Source of the DNA: Treponema sp.
Lineage (GTDB): Bacteria > Spirochaetota > Spirochaetia > Treponematales > Treponemataceae
Direction: 5' to 3'
Assembly (NCBI GenBank): GCA_024402665.1
Contig: JAKSTI010000016.1
Span: 1 to 49,257, forward strand
Length of the DNA: 49,257 bases
Positions 32,208 to 40,795 of this stretch are shown piece by piece. Within the stretch, counting starts at the first letter, position 1. Each line of letters starts with the position of its first letter. A program made the position numbers and the translations under genes. The notes below the pieces were generated by a model. That model saw nothing but the letters and a program-made list of their open reading frames with translations, made no database searches and was not told the DNA's origin.

Positions 32208-32759
32208 TTACCAGATATCAAAACCTAAGCCGTCTTTTGAAGTATTTTCTGGAAATTCTGCTTCCTGTTCTTCAAATTCTGGATCTGGGATTGTTTCTTC
32301 GAATTGAGATTCAACTGTATTCATTGAATCGAATGATGGAACTTCCTGTGTATTTGTTTGTACAGTTTCAACAGGATTAGTCTGAACTGGCTGTGAAACT
32401 TGTGCGCTCTGCATTGTCTGAACTGGCTGCTGCATCTGAACAACAGGTTTCTGTTCCTGAACTGATTGATTTTCTACCGGATTCTGATGGAGTGGAGTAG
32501 AAGAAGCGACTTGACCAGATGATTTCAAAACTGAATTTTCAATTGAATTCAAACGGTCAAGTGCGTTTTTGATAGAACACTCGATCTTATCTTTGTCTGT
32601 TTCCAAAGTTGAAAGCTGCTCCGCTTTGGCTGAAAGCGCATTTGTGAGCTCTGAACATTTACTGCGAAGAGCATCGTTTTCTGCCTGTAACTGCTGAATT
32701 TTTTCAACAGCACTTTCTACTTTTTTTTCCAGAAGAATTACTTGATCGAGTGTAATCAT
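32208..32759 (-). CDS. Coiled-coil protein, ZapB-like N-terminus with Gln/Val/Pro-rich middle
   Basis: A 183-residue protein. Residues 1-75 form a heptad coiled coil (LEKKVESAVEKIQQLQAEN) resembling ZapB and other small division coiled coils. Residues ~90-140 are low-complexity with repeated QPVQ/QSVQ-type segments, and the C-terminus is acidic, ending GLGFDIW. Its position directly before zapA suggests a link to the Z-ring. The family assignment is by pattern only. It starts 3 bp after rplT ends, so it shares that operon. Confidence 0.65.
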   Translation of the reverse strand: MITLDQVILLEKKVESAVEKIQQLQAENDALRSKCSELTNALSAKAEQLSTLETDKDKIECSIKNALDRLNSIENSVLKSSGQVASSTPLHQNPVENQSVQEQKPVVQMQQPVQTMQSAQVSQPVQTNPVETVQTNTQEVPSFDSMNTVESQFEETIPDPEFEEQEAEFPENTSKDGLGFDIW

Positions 32760-32762
32760 GGC

Positions 32763-33122
32763 TTATGCCTTCAATGCTTTTTTAGCAGCTTCTACAACTG
32801 CTTTGAAAGCTGTTGGATCTTCGATTGCCATATTAGAGAGAGCCTTGCGGTTCAATTTAATACCTGCTTTGTTTACACCGTTAATGAACTGTGAATATGT
32901 AAGACCTTCTTCACGAACTGCTGCGTTAATACGTGCAATCCACAAAGAGCGGAATTCATGTTTACGGTCACGACGATCTACATATGCATGATCGAGAGCC
33001 TTTGTTACAGCATCTTTTGCTGGTTTATAATTTGATTTTCTGTCGCCTCTAAAACCTTTAGCAAGTTTCAAAATCTTAACGCGACGATTTTTTCTTTTTG
33101 TTCCGTCTATTGCTCTTGACAT
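32763..33122 (-). CDS. rplT: 50S ribosomal protein L20
   Basis: A 119-residue protein with the L20 pattern: a basic N-terminal extension ([20 protein letters not shown]), [19 protein letters not shown] in the globular part, and [13 protein letters not shown] at the end. It binds 23S rRNA early in large-subunit assembly and in many bacteria represses this operon. It lies 12 bp after rpmI with GAGGTGAAT upstream. Confidence 0.97.
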   Translation of the reverse strand: MSRAIDGTKRKNRRVKILKLAKGFRGDRKSNYKPAKDAVTKALDHAYVDRRDRKHEFRSLWIARINAAVREEGLTYSQFINGVNKAGIKLNRKALSNMAIEDPTAFKAVVEAAKKALKA

Positions 33123-33134
33123 TTATTCACCTCA

Positions 33135-33335
33135 TTAACCGTATGGAAGCATCTGCTTTCTGATTTTCTTTGCGTCTGCTTCTGCTACATAACCAGTAGC
33201 GCGAAGATTTCTCTTTCTTTTTGGAGAACGTTTTGTCAAAATATGACGAAGGTTCTGCTTCTTGTGCTTAACTTTGCCAGAGCCAGTTAAAGAATAACGT
33301 TTAGCTGCTGACTTCTTTGTCTTCATCTTAGGCAT
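33135..33335 (-). CDS. rpmI: 50S ribosomal protein L35
   Basis: A 66-residue basic protein with the L35 pattern ([35 protein letters not shown]). It is the middle gene of the conserved infC-rpmI-rplT cluster, 12 bp after infC, with AGAGGT as ribosome site. Confidence 0.97.
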   Translation of the reverse strand: MPKMKTKKSAAKRYSLTGSGKVKHKKQNLRHILTKRSPKRKRNLRATGYVAEADAKKIRKQMLPYG

Positions 33336-33347
33336 TTTCTAAACCTC

Positions 33348-33887
33348 TTATTTTGCGGCTTTTGCTGAGATTGTCATTGACATATTTCTTCCATCCATAG
33401 CGGCTGGTTTGTCAATGTTGTACGCCGAGGTAAGTCGCTTTAAAACCTCATTCAGTACATCGAAACCGAGTTCAGTGTGAGCAAGTTCACGTCCGCGGAA
33501 ACGGATAGTTACTTTTACTTTATCTCCTTCGTTTAAGAATTCCTGAATATGTTTGGCTTTGGTATCAAGGTCGCCTGAGCCAATCTTAGGCTGCATACGA
33601 ATTTCCTTGAGTTTTAATACTTTCTGGTTCTTTTTGGAATCGCGGAGCTTTTTTTCCTGTTCGAACTTGTATTTACCATAGTCAAGAATTTTACAAACCG
33701 GTGGGTTAGCATTAGGTGATACTTCAACAAGGTCAAGATCCTTTTCTTGTGCCATTTTGAGAGCTTCTGTTGTTGCAACAATGCCCAACTGATTTCCCTC
33801 ATCATCGATAAGACGTACCTCGCGCACACGAATCATTTCATTAATTCGCTGCCCCTTATTGTTATTGTTATTATTCACGTATGCCAA
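33348..33887 (-). CDS. infC: Translation initiation factor IF-3, non-AUG start
   Basis: A 179-residue IF-3 with both domains: the N-domain ([20 protein letters not shown]) and the C-domain ([32 protein letters not shown]). IF-3 binds the 30S subunit and checks initiator tRNA and start codon. No ATG lies in frame before the conserved N-domain: the candidates are TTG at 33887, 4 nt after AGGAGG, and a GTG three codons later. A rare start codon would make synthesis sensitive to IF-3 level, as in E. coli, where infC uses AUU. A short Asn run (residues 5-10) follows the start. Confidence 0.95.
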   Translation of the reverse strand: MAYVNNNNNNKGQRINEMIRVREVRLIDDEGNQLGIVATTEALKMAQEKDLDLVEVSPNANPPVCKILDYGKYKFEQEKKLRDSKKNQKVLKLKEIRMQPKIGSGDLDTKAKHIQEFLNEGDKVKVTIRFRGRELAHTELGFDVLNEVLKRLTSAYNIDKPAAMDGRNMSMTISAKAAK

Positions 33888-34000
33888 AAATCCTCCTAGT
33901 GTTCATAAAACACATTAAACATATAGCGTGTAATCTTAATTATATCGAAAAGTCCTATTCAGTGTCTATATAAATCAAGAAAAAAGTAAAGTGGTTTTAT

Positions 34001-34029
34001 TTGCCCTTTCTATGTTATTTTGGTATATT
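34001..34029 (+). promoter_or_regulatory. Promoter for a leaderless methyltransferase mRNA
   Basis: TTGCCC (34001-34006) and TATATT (34024-34029) are exactly 17 bp apart, and the -10 is followed by six bases and the ATG at 34036. It decides the start codon, because the frame is open further upstream. Confidence 0.6.
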
Positions 34030-34035
34030 TTTTCT

Positions 34036-35028
34036 ATGGCACAGTTTGTTTCTTCATTTATCACAGGTTTTCAGGATGTTGTAAAGACAGATTTGCACAA
34101 GCGCTTTCCCGGAATTAAAATCCTGAACATTTTTGACGGTTTGATTCACTATCAGTTTGATGGTAATTCCCGCGATTTAGATAAAATCATTTATTTCAAT
34201 AATACCTTTTTTGTATTGAAAGTATTTAAACTTAAAAATCCCACTTTTAATGCAATGGTAGGTGAAATTGCCAGTTCAAAGAATTATTTTCTTATTTCAA
34301 AAGGAACATTCCGCTGTCGTTTTATTCAGGAAAATCAGTTTGCAAAAGTAGATAAAAATATTGTAAAAAAAGCAGAAGAAGCAGTCCTTAGAAACTCCAA
34401 ATTAACTATAGACAGACTCTCTCCTTCAACTGAAGTCTGGTACAATATCCGCCGTGATGGTTTTGCTTTTTGCGGCCAGTTGATTTCTAAAAGAGAATTT
34501 ACAGAAAAGAATTTGAATAAAGGGGAGTTGCGTCCTGAGTTTGCATATTTAATGTGTGCTTTTGCCCAGATTGAAAAAGATGCCGTTGTTGCCGAACCTT
34601 TCTGCGGTTATGGTTCAATTCCAATTCAACTTGCCAAGAAAATTCAGTTCAATAAACTTTATGTTTCAGATATTGATGATGAAAAAATTGCAGTATTAAA
34701 AAATAATAAACATTTACAAAAAGAAAACATTGAACTTTCAAAGCAGGATGCTTTTGCTCTTAATAATATAGAAGAAAATAGTATTTCTGTTGTGATTACT
34801 GATCCGCCATGGGGTTATTACGAAGATATTTCTGACATAAAAGCTTTTTATGACAAGATGTTTGTTTCATTCAGAAGAATTTTAAAAGCTGACGGAAAGA
34901 TGATTATTTTGTCTGCAAGAAAAGAAGACATAGAAAAAGCTGCCTCTGATAACGGAGTAACAATTTTAGAAACTGTTCACACCCTTGTAAATGGTAAAAA
35001 GGCAGCTTTGTATAAAATGTGTTTTTAA
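34036..35028 (+). CDS. Class I SAM-dependent RNA methyltransferase (UPF0020/THUMP-like)
   Basis: A 330-residue protein. The N-terminal half (SSFITGFQDVVKTDLHKRFPG, then IHYQFDGNSRDL) resembles a THUMP-type RNA-binding region. The C-terminal half is a Rossmann methyltransferase with FCGYGSIPIQLAKK as the SAM region and TDPPWGYYED as motif IV (DPPW/NPPY class), used for N-methylation of RNA bases. tRNA or rRNA guanine is a plausible target but not shown. Start chosen at 34036 on the basis of the promoter; an upstream non-ATG codon in frame would place the promoter inside the gene. Confidence 0.8.
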   Translation: MAQFVSSFITGFQDVVKTDLHKRFPGIKILNIFDGLIHYQFDGNSRDLDKIIYFNNTFFVLKVFKLKNPTFNAMVGEIASSKNYFLISKGTFRCRFIQENQFAKVDKNIVKKAEEAVLRNSKLTIDRLSPSTEVWYNIRRDGFAFCGQLISKREFTEKNLNKGELRPEFAYLMCAFAQIEKDAVVAEPFCGYGSIPIQLAKKIQFNKLYVSDIDDEKIAVLKNNKHLQKENIELSKQDAFALNNIEENSISVVITDPPWGYYEDISDIKAFYDKMFVSFRRILKADGKMIILSARKEDIEKAASDNGVTILETVHTLVNGKKAALYKMCF

Positions 35029-35037
35029 TGATTAAAC

Positions 35038-35982
35038 TTATTTATAAAGGAAAACAGGATTTGTTGTAATTGCTTTTGCAGAGTATCCAAACAAATCAGA
35101 TAAAGAACGCTGACGGTTTACTTTGTAATCAATTACTTCGCATTCCTCTTTGTTAAGCTCATTTTTCTTGAAGTCAGAAATCATATTATCCCATGAATCA
35201 ATTTTATCAATCAATTTAAGTTCAAGGGCCTGTTTTGCAGTATAGATTCGTCCATCTGCCAGTTCCTTTACTTTTTCTAGAGGGATTTTTCTGTCATCAG
35301 CAACAATTCCTGTAAACTGATCATAACATTCATCTGCAATCCCCTGAAGAATCGCTCTCTGTTCATCAGAAATTGGTTCATTAAAGTTTCCCATATTTTT
35401 ATTTCGGCCGGCATGAATTGTTTCAGATTTTAATCCGATTTTATCCATCATGTCTGTTGCATCAAGAACCTGACCTGAAATAACACCAATAGAACCTGTT
35501 AATGTATTTCTGTTTGCATAAATTTTGTTACTTGCACAAGAAATATAATATCCGCCGGAAGCAGCAAGGGCTCCCATATAAGTGTAGATTTTCTTTCCTT
35601 CTTTTTTATAATCTTTTAAAGCAAGATAAACTTCATCAGCTTCATAAACAGCGCCGCCTGGTGAATTAATAAATAAAGCGATTCCAAGATTTTTTTCATC
35701 TTCCTTCAATTCTTTGATTGTATTAAGAAGCCATTTCTGATCGTATGTATAATTTAATTCTTCAATTTCACCTTCAATATAAATTGCGGCAATAAATTCA
35801 GAATTATTTTTGTTCTTCTTTTGATTAGTTTTTTTTACATCCTGATTACCATAGATTTTTGAAGAAAGGGTAGTGGAAACCTTATTTTCAAGATAATCAG
35901 ATTTAAAAAACAAAACCGCAGCGGCAATAAGTCCAATGATAATCAGGAAAATAAATGCTCCTGAAAGTGTCTTTTTTTTCAT
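35038..35982 (-). CDS. sppA: Signal peptide peptidase SppA-like (S49 family)
   Basis: A 314-residue membrane-anchored serine peptidase with an N-terminal helix (~7-27) and an extracytoplasmic ClpP-like domain. FINSPGGAVYEADEV and the nucleophile Ser in MGALAASGGYYIS (near residue 145) are typical, followed by NTLTGSIGVI. The general-base Lys is probably in LKSETIHAGRNK, as in the single-domain SppA of Gram-positives. It clears leftover signal peptides in the membrane. Its start overlaps the DUF975 gene end by 4 bp. Confidence 0.9.
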   Translation of the reverse strand: MKKKTLSGAFIFLIIIGLIAAAVLFFKSDYLENKVSTTLSSKIYGNQDVKKTNQKKNKNNSEFIAAIYIEGEIEELNYTYDQKWLLNTIKELKEDEKNLGIALFINSPGGAVYEADEVYLALKDYKKEGKKIYTYMGALAASGGYYISCASNKIYANRNTLTGSIGVISGQVLDATDMMDKIGLKSETIHAGRNKNMGNFNEPISDEQRAILQGIADECYDQFTGIVADDRKIPLEKVKELADGRIYTAKQALELKLIDKIDSWDNMISDFKKNELNKEECEVIDYKVNRQRSLSDLFGYSAKAITTNPVFLYK

Positions 35983-36833
35983 TCTTTAACTTCCTCTGGC
36001 AATAAATTCTGATCAACTGCATTTCTAAGAATTGCGTGATATGCATTCAACTTTGACAAATTCATATATGGAACAATGTATAAAAGTGGAATTCCTGCAA
36101 GAAATAGTGATATAACAATAAGTGGCAAAAATGAAAATTCCAGTTTGAAAATTGACCATTTAAATCCCCGTGTAAGTTTATTACTTAATGTAAGTGCGTT
36201 TGGAATAGAAATATGAGGATTTTCTACAGCAATATAAGTTGTAAAACCGTATGCATATATTTTTATAAAATATGGTACTGCGCTTCCAAGATAGATGATA
36301 ACAAAAACTGTAATAGAAACTCCCAAGGTTACTGATTCTGGCATTCCTGCAATAGAAAAAGATGCAATAAGAATAATGGCAAGAGTAATTCCTACAAATG
36401 CACCTGCTATTAAAATCAAGCCCCAGAGGAATAATCTTAATGCAAGGTAGAAACCTGTTCCCAGGGCACGTACCCAATCATTGAATCCCTGTACAAATAC
36501 AGAAAAACCTACTTTCTCTGGAGATTTAGTCATTTCACTGTAATAAGTTATGCTGGCATAATTTATGATACAACCGATGGCACTTGTTAAGAGTGCTACA
36601 AGCAGATTTCCTACTATACCTTTTAGCATGCTTGAAATATATGCAGAAGCACTTTCAATATCACCACTAGCAAGGTATTGTGTTAATTCTGCGGTATCTA
36701 TTTTTTCGAATTGAAGTGTAGATAAAGCAAGGGAAATTAGCAGTGTAATTAATGTGATTAAGATTGGAAATAATGATCTTCCACTTAATTGTTCTTTTGC
36801 AAACTGTTTGTATTTTGGTCTGTCAAAAAACAT
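35979..36833 (-). CDS. DUF975-like integral membrane protein
   Basis: A 284-residue membrane protein with about five or six hydrophobic segments and an N-terminal amphipathic part (KYKQFAKEQLSGR) typical of the DUF975 family. Function is not established for the family. It is coupled to sppA by a 4-bp overlap, which suggests a joint role in the membrane. A GGAGG site with ideal spacing supports the ATG, and that site is directly preceded by an apparent intrinsic terminator, so expression is probably controlled by attenuation. Confidence 0.75.
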   Translation of the reverse strand: MFFDRPKYKQFAKEQLSGRSLFPILITLITLLISLALSTLQFEKIDTAELTQYLASGDIESASAYISSMLKGIVGNLLVALLTSAIGCIINYASITYYSEMTKSPEKVGFSVFVQGFNDWVRALGTGFYLALRLFLWGLILIAGAFVGITLAIILIASFSIAGMPESVTLGVSITVFVIIYLGSAVPYFIKIYAYGFTTYIAVENPHISIPNALTLSNKLTRGFKWSIFKLEFSFLPLIVISLFLAGIPLLYIVPYMNLSKLNAYHAILRNAVDQNLLPEEVKE

Positions 36834-36837
36834 AAAA

Positions 36838-36945
36838 CCTCCAAAAAAAAAAAGTTGAAAAACCTCACACGTTTTTCAACTCTTTTAAGAAAACTAATTA
36901 GCGGCACAACACAGGTGTCTGGATGTCTACCACCCGTGCTAACCT
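36838..36945 (-). promoter_or_regulatory. 5' leader with structured element and attenuator terminator before DUF975-sppA
   Basis: On the minus strand a compact folded segment (36896-36943; TTAG pairs with CTAA, CAC with GTG, inner GGTG with CACC) is followed by a perfect 10-bp hairpin (36854-36863 with 36871-36880). Next come eleven T (36843-36853) and then at once the GGAGG ribosome site (36838-36842). The upstream segment AGTTTTC can pair with GAAAAAC of the terminator's left arm and act as antiterminator. This is the layout of a riboswitch or protein-controlled attenuator; no known class was recognised. Confidence 0.6.
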
Positions 36946-37025
36946 ATATATTAATTATCGGATTAAAATAAAACCACTTTAGTAAAATTTCACGAAATTT
37001 CAAAAAAAATTGTTTTTTTTTCACC

Positions 37026-37057
37026 TTGACACTAAATCAATTTTTTTAGATTATATT
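37026..37057 (+). promoter_or_regulatory. Promoter of the DUF4912/GH57-like operon
   Basis: A consensus TTGACA (37026-37031) is followed by GATTAT at 37049 (17-bp spacer) or TATATT at 37052 (20-bp spacer). The ATG at 37065 lies 7-10 nt after the -10 and lacks a ribosome site. Confidence 0.55.
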
Positions 37058-37064
37058 TGTCGTT

Positions 37065-37727
37065 ATGGACGCTGAAATTATAAACAGAGCTTATCTTGAA
37101 AAGTTATCTTTTTCAGATTTAAGCAAACTTGCAGACGACTTTGGTGTTGATGTACCAGAAGATTTGAATCGTCGATTTCTTATTGCAGAATTACTTGAAC
37201 TGGCAGAAGAAGCAAAATCATCAGATGATGAAAGTATGATTATTAGTGCTGAAGATGGTGAAGCTCCCGCTGCTAAATTGCCAAAAAATTATAATGAAAC
37301 ACAGATTTCTTGTATTTTAAGAAATCCTGCATGGGCTTTTGTTTTCTGGAATATTAATGATACAGATTCTGCTATGATTAAAAGCCTTACTAATTGCAAT
37401 CTTATGATCAGAGTTTGCGTTCTTTCAGCTCCAGATAAATTACAGCCAGAAGAGGCTTTTGAAATTAATGCTTCTACAGACACACAGGAACAGTATGTTT
37501 TACTCCCTGCAGGAAGCAATTATATTCGTGTTGAATTAGTTTATGTTGCCGGAAATACAGGTAAAGTTCTTGCATTTACACCTGTTATTGAAATTCCAAG
37601 TCCATCAAAACAGCTTAATGATTTTCAGCCTGGTAAAGAATCAGATTATTCAGAAATAATTAAATTGTCTGGAATGGAAGAAATTCTGGTAAATCAGTAT
37701 AAAAATCACCGTCATTCTTTTTCATGA
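37065..37727 (+). CDS. DUF4912 domain protein
   Basis: A 220-residue cytosolic protein. Residues ~8-45 (LEKLSFSDLSKLADDFGVD) look like a small Rho-N/SAP-type helical module. Residues ~75-190 are the DUF4912 domain (CILRNPAWAFVFWNINDTD; IRVELVY). The domain is commonly found next to GH57-type alpha-glucan enzymes and may bind carbohydrate, but this is unproven. It lies 21 bp before the GH57-like gene, confirming the usual pairing. Confidence 0.82.
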   Translation: MDAEIINRAYLEKLSFSDLSKLADDFGVDVPEDLNRRFLIAELLELAEEAKSSDDESMIISAEDGEAPAAKLPKNYNETQISCILRNPAWAFVFWNINDTDSAMIKSLTNCNLMIRVCVLSAPDKLQPEEAFEINASTDTQEQYVLLPAGSNYIRVELVYVAGNTGKVLAFTPVIEIPSPSKQLNDFQPGKESDYSEIIKLSGMEEILVNQYKNHRHSFS

Positions 37728-37748
37728 TAGTTTCAGGATGTGAATAAA

Positions 37749-39341
37749 ATGTTGAAAAATTTAGTTTTAGTAATTAAAGCAAATCAGGAATATATCCGCC
37801 ACTCAAAAAAAGATTTTGTAGATGTTGAACCTGAATTAAATTCTCTCTTTGAAACAGTTTCAGAAATTTATATTCCTTTATTGAATATGCTGGAAAATCT
37901 TGAAAAAGATGGTTTTACTTCAAAAATTGGTCTTGTTTTACCACCAGTTCTGTGTTCACTTCTTGAAAATAAAGAAGTTCAGGATATGTATGTTGCATGG
38001 CTTGATAACAGAAATGCCCTTGGTGAAGCTGAATTAAAGCGTTGTGCTGATAAGCCAGATTTGTTGAAAAATGTTCAGAAGACTATTGAAGCTAACAATA
38101 AATTAAAAACTGATTTTGTTGAAAAATTAAATAAAAATATTATTGCTAAGTTTGCAGAATATTATCGTAAAAATCTTCTTGAAATTATTGCCACAACTGG
38201 AACAGAAATTTTCATGCCTCATTATATTGATATTCCTGAAGTTATTTCTGCTCAGATTGAAATTGGATTGCAGGCATATAGAAAGAGTTTTGGCGAAACA
38301 CCTGATGGTTTCTGGATTCCTGAACTTGGATACACTCCTGGTGTAGAAAAATTAATTAAAGGTTACGGTTACCTTTATACTATTCTTGATGCAAGAAGTG
38401 TTTTGCTTTCAGAAAATGTTCCTTCAAAAGGTATTTTCTTCCCTGCAAGAACAGATAATTCTCTTGCTGTATTTGCCAATGATTCTTCTTTTGACGGATT
38501 CATGTTTGGCGAAAAAGGAATTGTATTTAATCCTGTTTACCGCAATGAAAACAGAGATATTGGATTTGAACTTGATGTTGAAAAATTAAATCCTGTTATG
38601 AAAGAAGGGGATTTCCGCATTTCTACAGGTTTCAGATACTGGAATAAATGTTTTACAGATGAAGAAAATTCTGTTTATGATGCACAAAAGGCAGTTGAAT
38701 GTGCTAAAAATGATGCAGTTGAGTTCCTTAAAAATAAAAGCGAACTTCTTTGCAAAGCGGCTGAACTTGCCGGAGAAAGTGCTTTTGTTACAAACGTTTG
38801 TTCTATAAATACAGATAAATTGCGTCAGAACTGGCATGAAGTAATCATCTGGCTTGAAAACGTAATCAGAAACAGTAAAGACTACGATTTGAATATTACA
38901 TCTTGTAATGAAATGCTTGAAAAACAATTTACTTTTGAAAAATTTAAGCCATATTATTCAGCAGAATCTGGTACTGGTTATGGTGAAGATCTTCTTTCAA
39001 GTAAGAACAGCTGGATGATGCGTTATGTAAGAAAAGCCTGTGAACGCATGGTTGATCTTGTAGACCGCTTCCCAAATGATACTGGTTTAAAAACAAGACT
39101 TCTTAATCTTGGTGCCAAAGAATTGCTTATTGCCCAGTCTTCTGGTCTTGCTAAAATGATTGAAAATGATGAATTCCCTGAATTTGCAGAAAAGCGCTTT
39201 AAGGATTCTATTATTGCCTTTACATCAGTTTTTGATTCTCTTGGTTCAAATACTGTAAGTACAGAATGGCTCACAACTCTGGAAATCTATGATGATATTT
39301 TCCCTTGGATGAATTATAGAATTTTCAGTACAAAGAAATAG
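37749..39341 (+). CDS. GH57/DUF1957-like protein, probably catalytically inactive
   Basis: A 530-residue protein that follows the layout of GH57 alpha-glucan branching enzymes (Thermus type, ~520 residues). The nucleophile region is kept (GFWIPELGY, Glu near residue 190). Other catalytic regions are altered: the N-terminal HAHLPYVR reads KANQEYIR; the second His region (usually NATHGY-like) reads TTGTEIF; and the acid region (usually DAELFGHWW) reads NTDKLRQNW, so the acid Asp becomes Asn. A regulatory or binding role with the DUF4912 protein is likelier than catalysis. A GTG at 37740 is open, but AGGA fits the ATG at 37749. Confidence 0.75.
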   Translation: MLKNLVLVIKANQEYIRHSKKDFVDVEPELNSLFETVSEIYIPLLNMLENLEKDGFTSKIGLVLPPVLCSLLENKEVQDMYVAWLDNRNALGEAELKRCADKPDLLKNVQKTIEANNKLKTDFVEKLNKNIIAKFAEYYRKNLLEIIATTGTEIFMPHYIDIPEVISAQIEIGLQAYRKSFGETPDGFWIPELGYTPGVEKLIKGYGYLYTILDARSVLLSENVPSKGIFFPARTDNSLAVFANDSSFDGFMFGEKGIVFNPVYRNENRDIGFELDVEKLNPVMKEGDFRISTGFRYWNKCFTDEENSVYDAQKAVECAKNDAVEFLKNKSELLCKAAELAGESAFVTNVCSINTDKLRQNWHEVIIWLENVIRNSKDYDLNITSCNEMLEKQFTFEKFKPYYSAESGTGYGEDLLSSKNSWMMRYVRKACERMVDLVDRFPNDTGLKTRLLNLGAKELLIAQSSGLAKMIENDEFPEFAEKRFKDSIIAFTSVFDSLGSNTVSTEWLTTLEIYDDIFPWMNYRIFSTKK

Positions 39342-39386
39342 ATTTAATCAGCTAATTTTTTAATCAGTTTTTTGAACAAATTAATT

Positions 39387-40706
39387 TTATTCTTCAAAGA
39401 ACATTGAATCTCTTACTTTCTGGAACATTTCAATCTGTGACTTTGCACTTTCAATTCCAAGAATTGCAGGGTCATAGCGTTTGTCTATTAAAAGAATTTT
39501 GTTCCATACTTCAATTGCTTTTTCCCATTCAGAAGAGTAGTAGTAAACAAGTCCTTCGTTATAAAGAACATCAATTTCTTTCTGAATTTCTGCTCTTCCT
39601 TTGTCACCAAGCATAATTTTTGCAGAAACACTGATTCGGTTTATTGGAGATACTGAAGTAGTTAAATCAAGAGAATAGTTAAAGTTGATTCGTGTTGTTC
39701 TGATTTCAAATTCACCGCCTGCACTAAGACGAGGATTACCGCCACGTAATTCAAGACCAGCAAGAAGAGTAAAATAATCTGTAAATTCAAAACTTGCTCC
39801 AACACCAAGAGAGAAAATCTGATAGTTTGTAATATCAAAAAGATTAATTGGCTGTTTAATATCTGCAGTTACCATTACCCATGGAAGAAATTTAACAGAC
39901 ATACCGGCAGCAATATAAGTTGGAAGAGGGTCATCAAAGTGAATACCTGAGTTTCCTCCTATACCTGTAAATCCAACACCTAAATTTTGAACTGCCACAC
40001 CAATTTTTACGTTAGGATCTCTTGATGCAAAATATTTTAAGAAGTTGAACTGAAGCATTAATCCTAAGTCAGCCATAATAGCCATACCAGACTGTGAAAA
40101 TCCAGATCCGCTGATAATTGCGTTAGTATCGTTATCTGCAAAGTTTGGAACACCACGCCAGCAGGTTTTTACAGAAGTTCCCAAAGCAAAACCTTTAAAA
40201 TCATAACCGGCAATAAAATTATATGAAACATTTAAGGCTGCCATTGTTTCTGTATAGTAAGAGGAATTAGTTCTTTCACCAGAAATGTTGTATTCAGAGA
40301 ATGGAACATAAAAACAAGTGATGAGTCCGCCAATTCCTAAATGGCCAAAACGTGTTGTGTATGAAATTGTATCGATGCTTGAATCTGCAATCCATGAGTT
40401 GTGTATTGCTGAAAGTTGAGTCTGTTTCTGAATACATCCACCGGCGGCATTGTAGTTAATGTAGCTTGAATCATCACTTAATCCTGTAAAGGCGTTCCCA
40501 AGACTTTCTGGTCTTCCACCTGTAGGAATAAGTAATGAGCGGTATGATGAAGTTCCTTCGTTTTCATTTGTGAAGTTATAAAAAAGAGTAGTTGTAGCTG
40601 ATGAAATATCTGTAAATGAAAGGGCAGAAAGATTCCAGCTGCTAAAAAAAATGAGAAAACTTAAAACTGCTAAAAATATGAATTTTTTCTTCATAAAAAC
40701 GTTCAT
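39387..40706 (-). CDS. UPF0164/FadL-like outer-membrane protein with C-terminal TPR-like segment
   Basis: A 439-residue exported protein. The signal peptide (KKKFIFLAVLSFLIFF, cleaved after LSALS) is followed by the treponemal UPF0164 pattern: PTGGRPESLGNAFTGLSDDS, then YNAAG, and alternating beta strands of a porin-like barrel up to about residue 370. Such proteins are modelled as FadL-like long-chain fatty-acid channels. The last ~65 residues (YNEGLVYYYSSEWEKAIEVW) form a TPR-like helical tail not needed for a barrel, which may contact other proteins. A second ATG at 40694 is an equally good start; neither has a clear ribosome site. Confidence 0.85.
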   Translation of the reverse strand: MNVFMKKKFIFLAVLSFLIFFSSWNLSALSFTDISSATTTLFYNFTNENEGTSSYRSLLIPTGGRPESLGNAFTGLSDDSSYINYNAAGGCIQKQTQLSAIHNSWIADSSIDTISYTTRFGHLGIGGLITCFYVPFSEYNISGERTNSSYYTETMAALNVSYNFIAGYDFKGFALGTSVKTCWRGVPNFADNDTNAIISGSGFSQSGMAIMADLGLMLQFNFLKYFASRDPNVKIGVAVQNLGVGFTGIGGNSGIHFDDPLPTYIAAGMSVKFLPWVMVTADIKQPINLFDITNYQIFSLGVGASFEFTDYFTLLAGLELRGGNPRLSAGGEFEIRTTRINFNYSLDLTTSVSPINRISVSAKIMLGDKGRAEIQKEIDVLYNEGLVYYYSSEWEKAIEVWNKILLIDKRYDPAILGIESAKSQIEMFQKVRDSMFFEE

Positions 40707-40795
40707 AAAAACAAAAATCTATTTAATTATCGGTTTTTTTTCTCTTATATATAAATATATTTACCGAAAATATAATATACTATAAAAAGACGAAA

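Noticed and set aside
36896..36943. T-box leader because of GGGTGGTA
   Set aside because: The space upstream is too short for stem I, the terminator is a separate hairpin without the T-box antiterminator, and the operon has no aminoacyl-tRNA or amino-acid gene.
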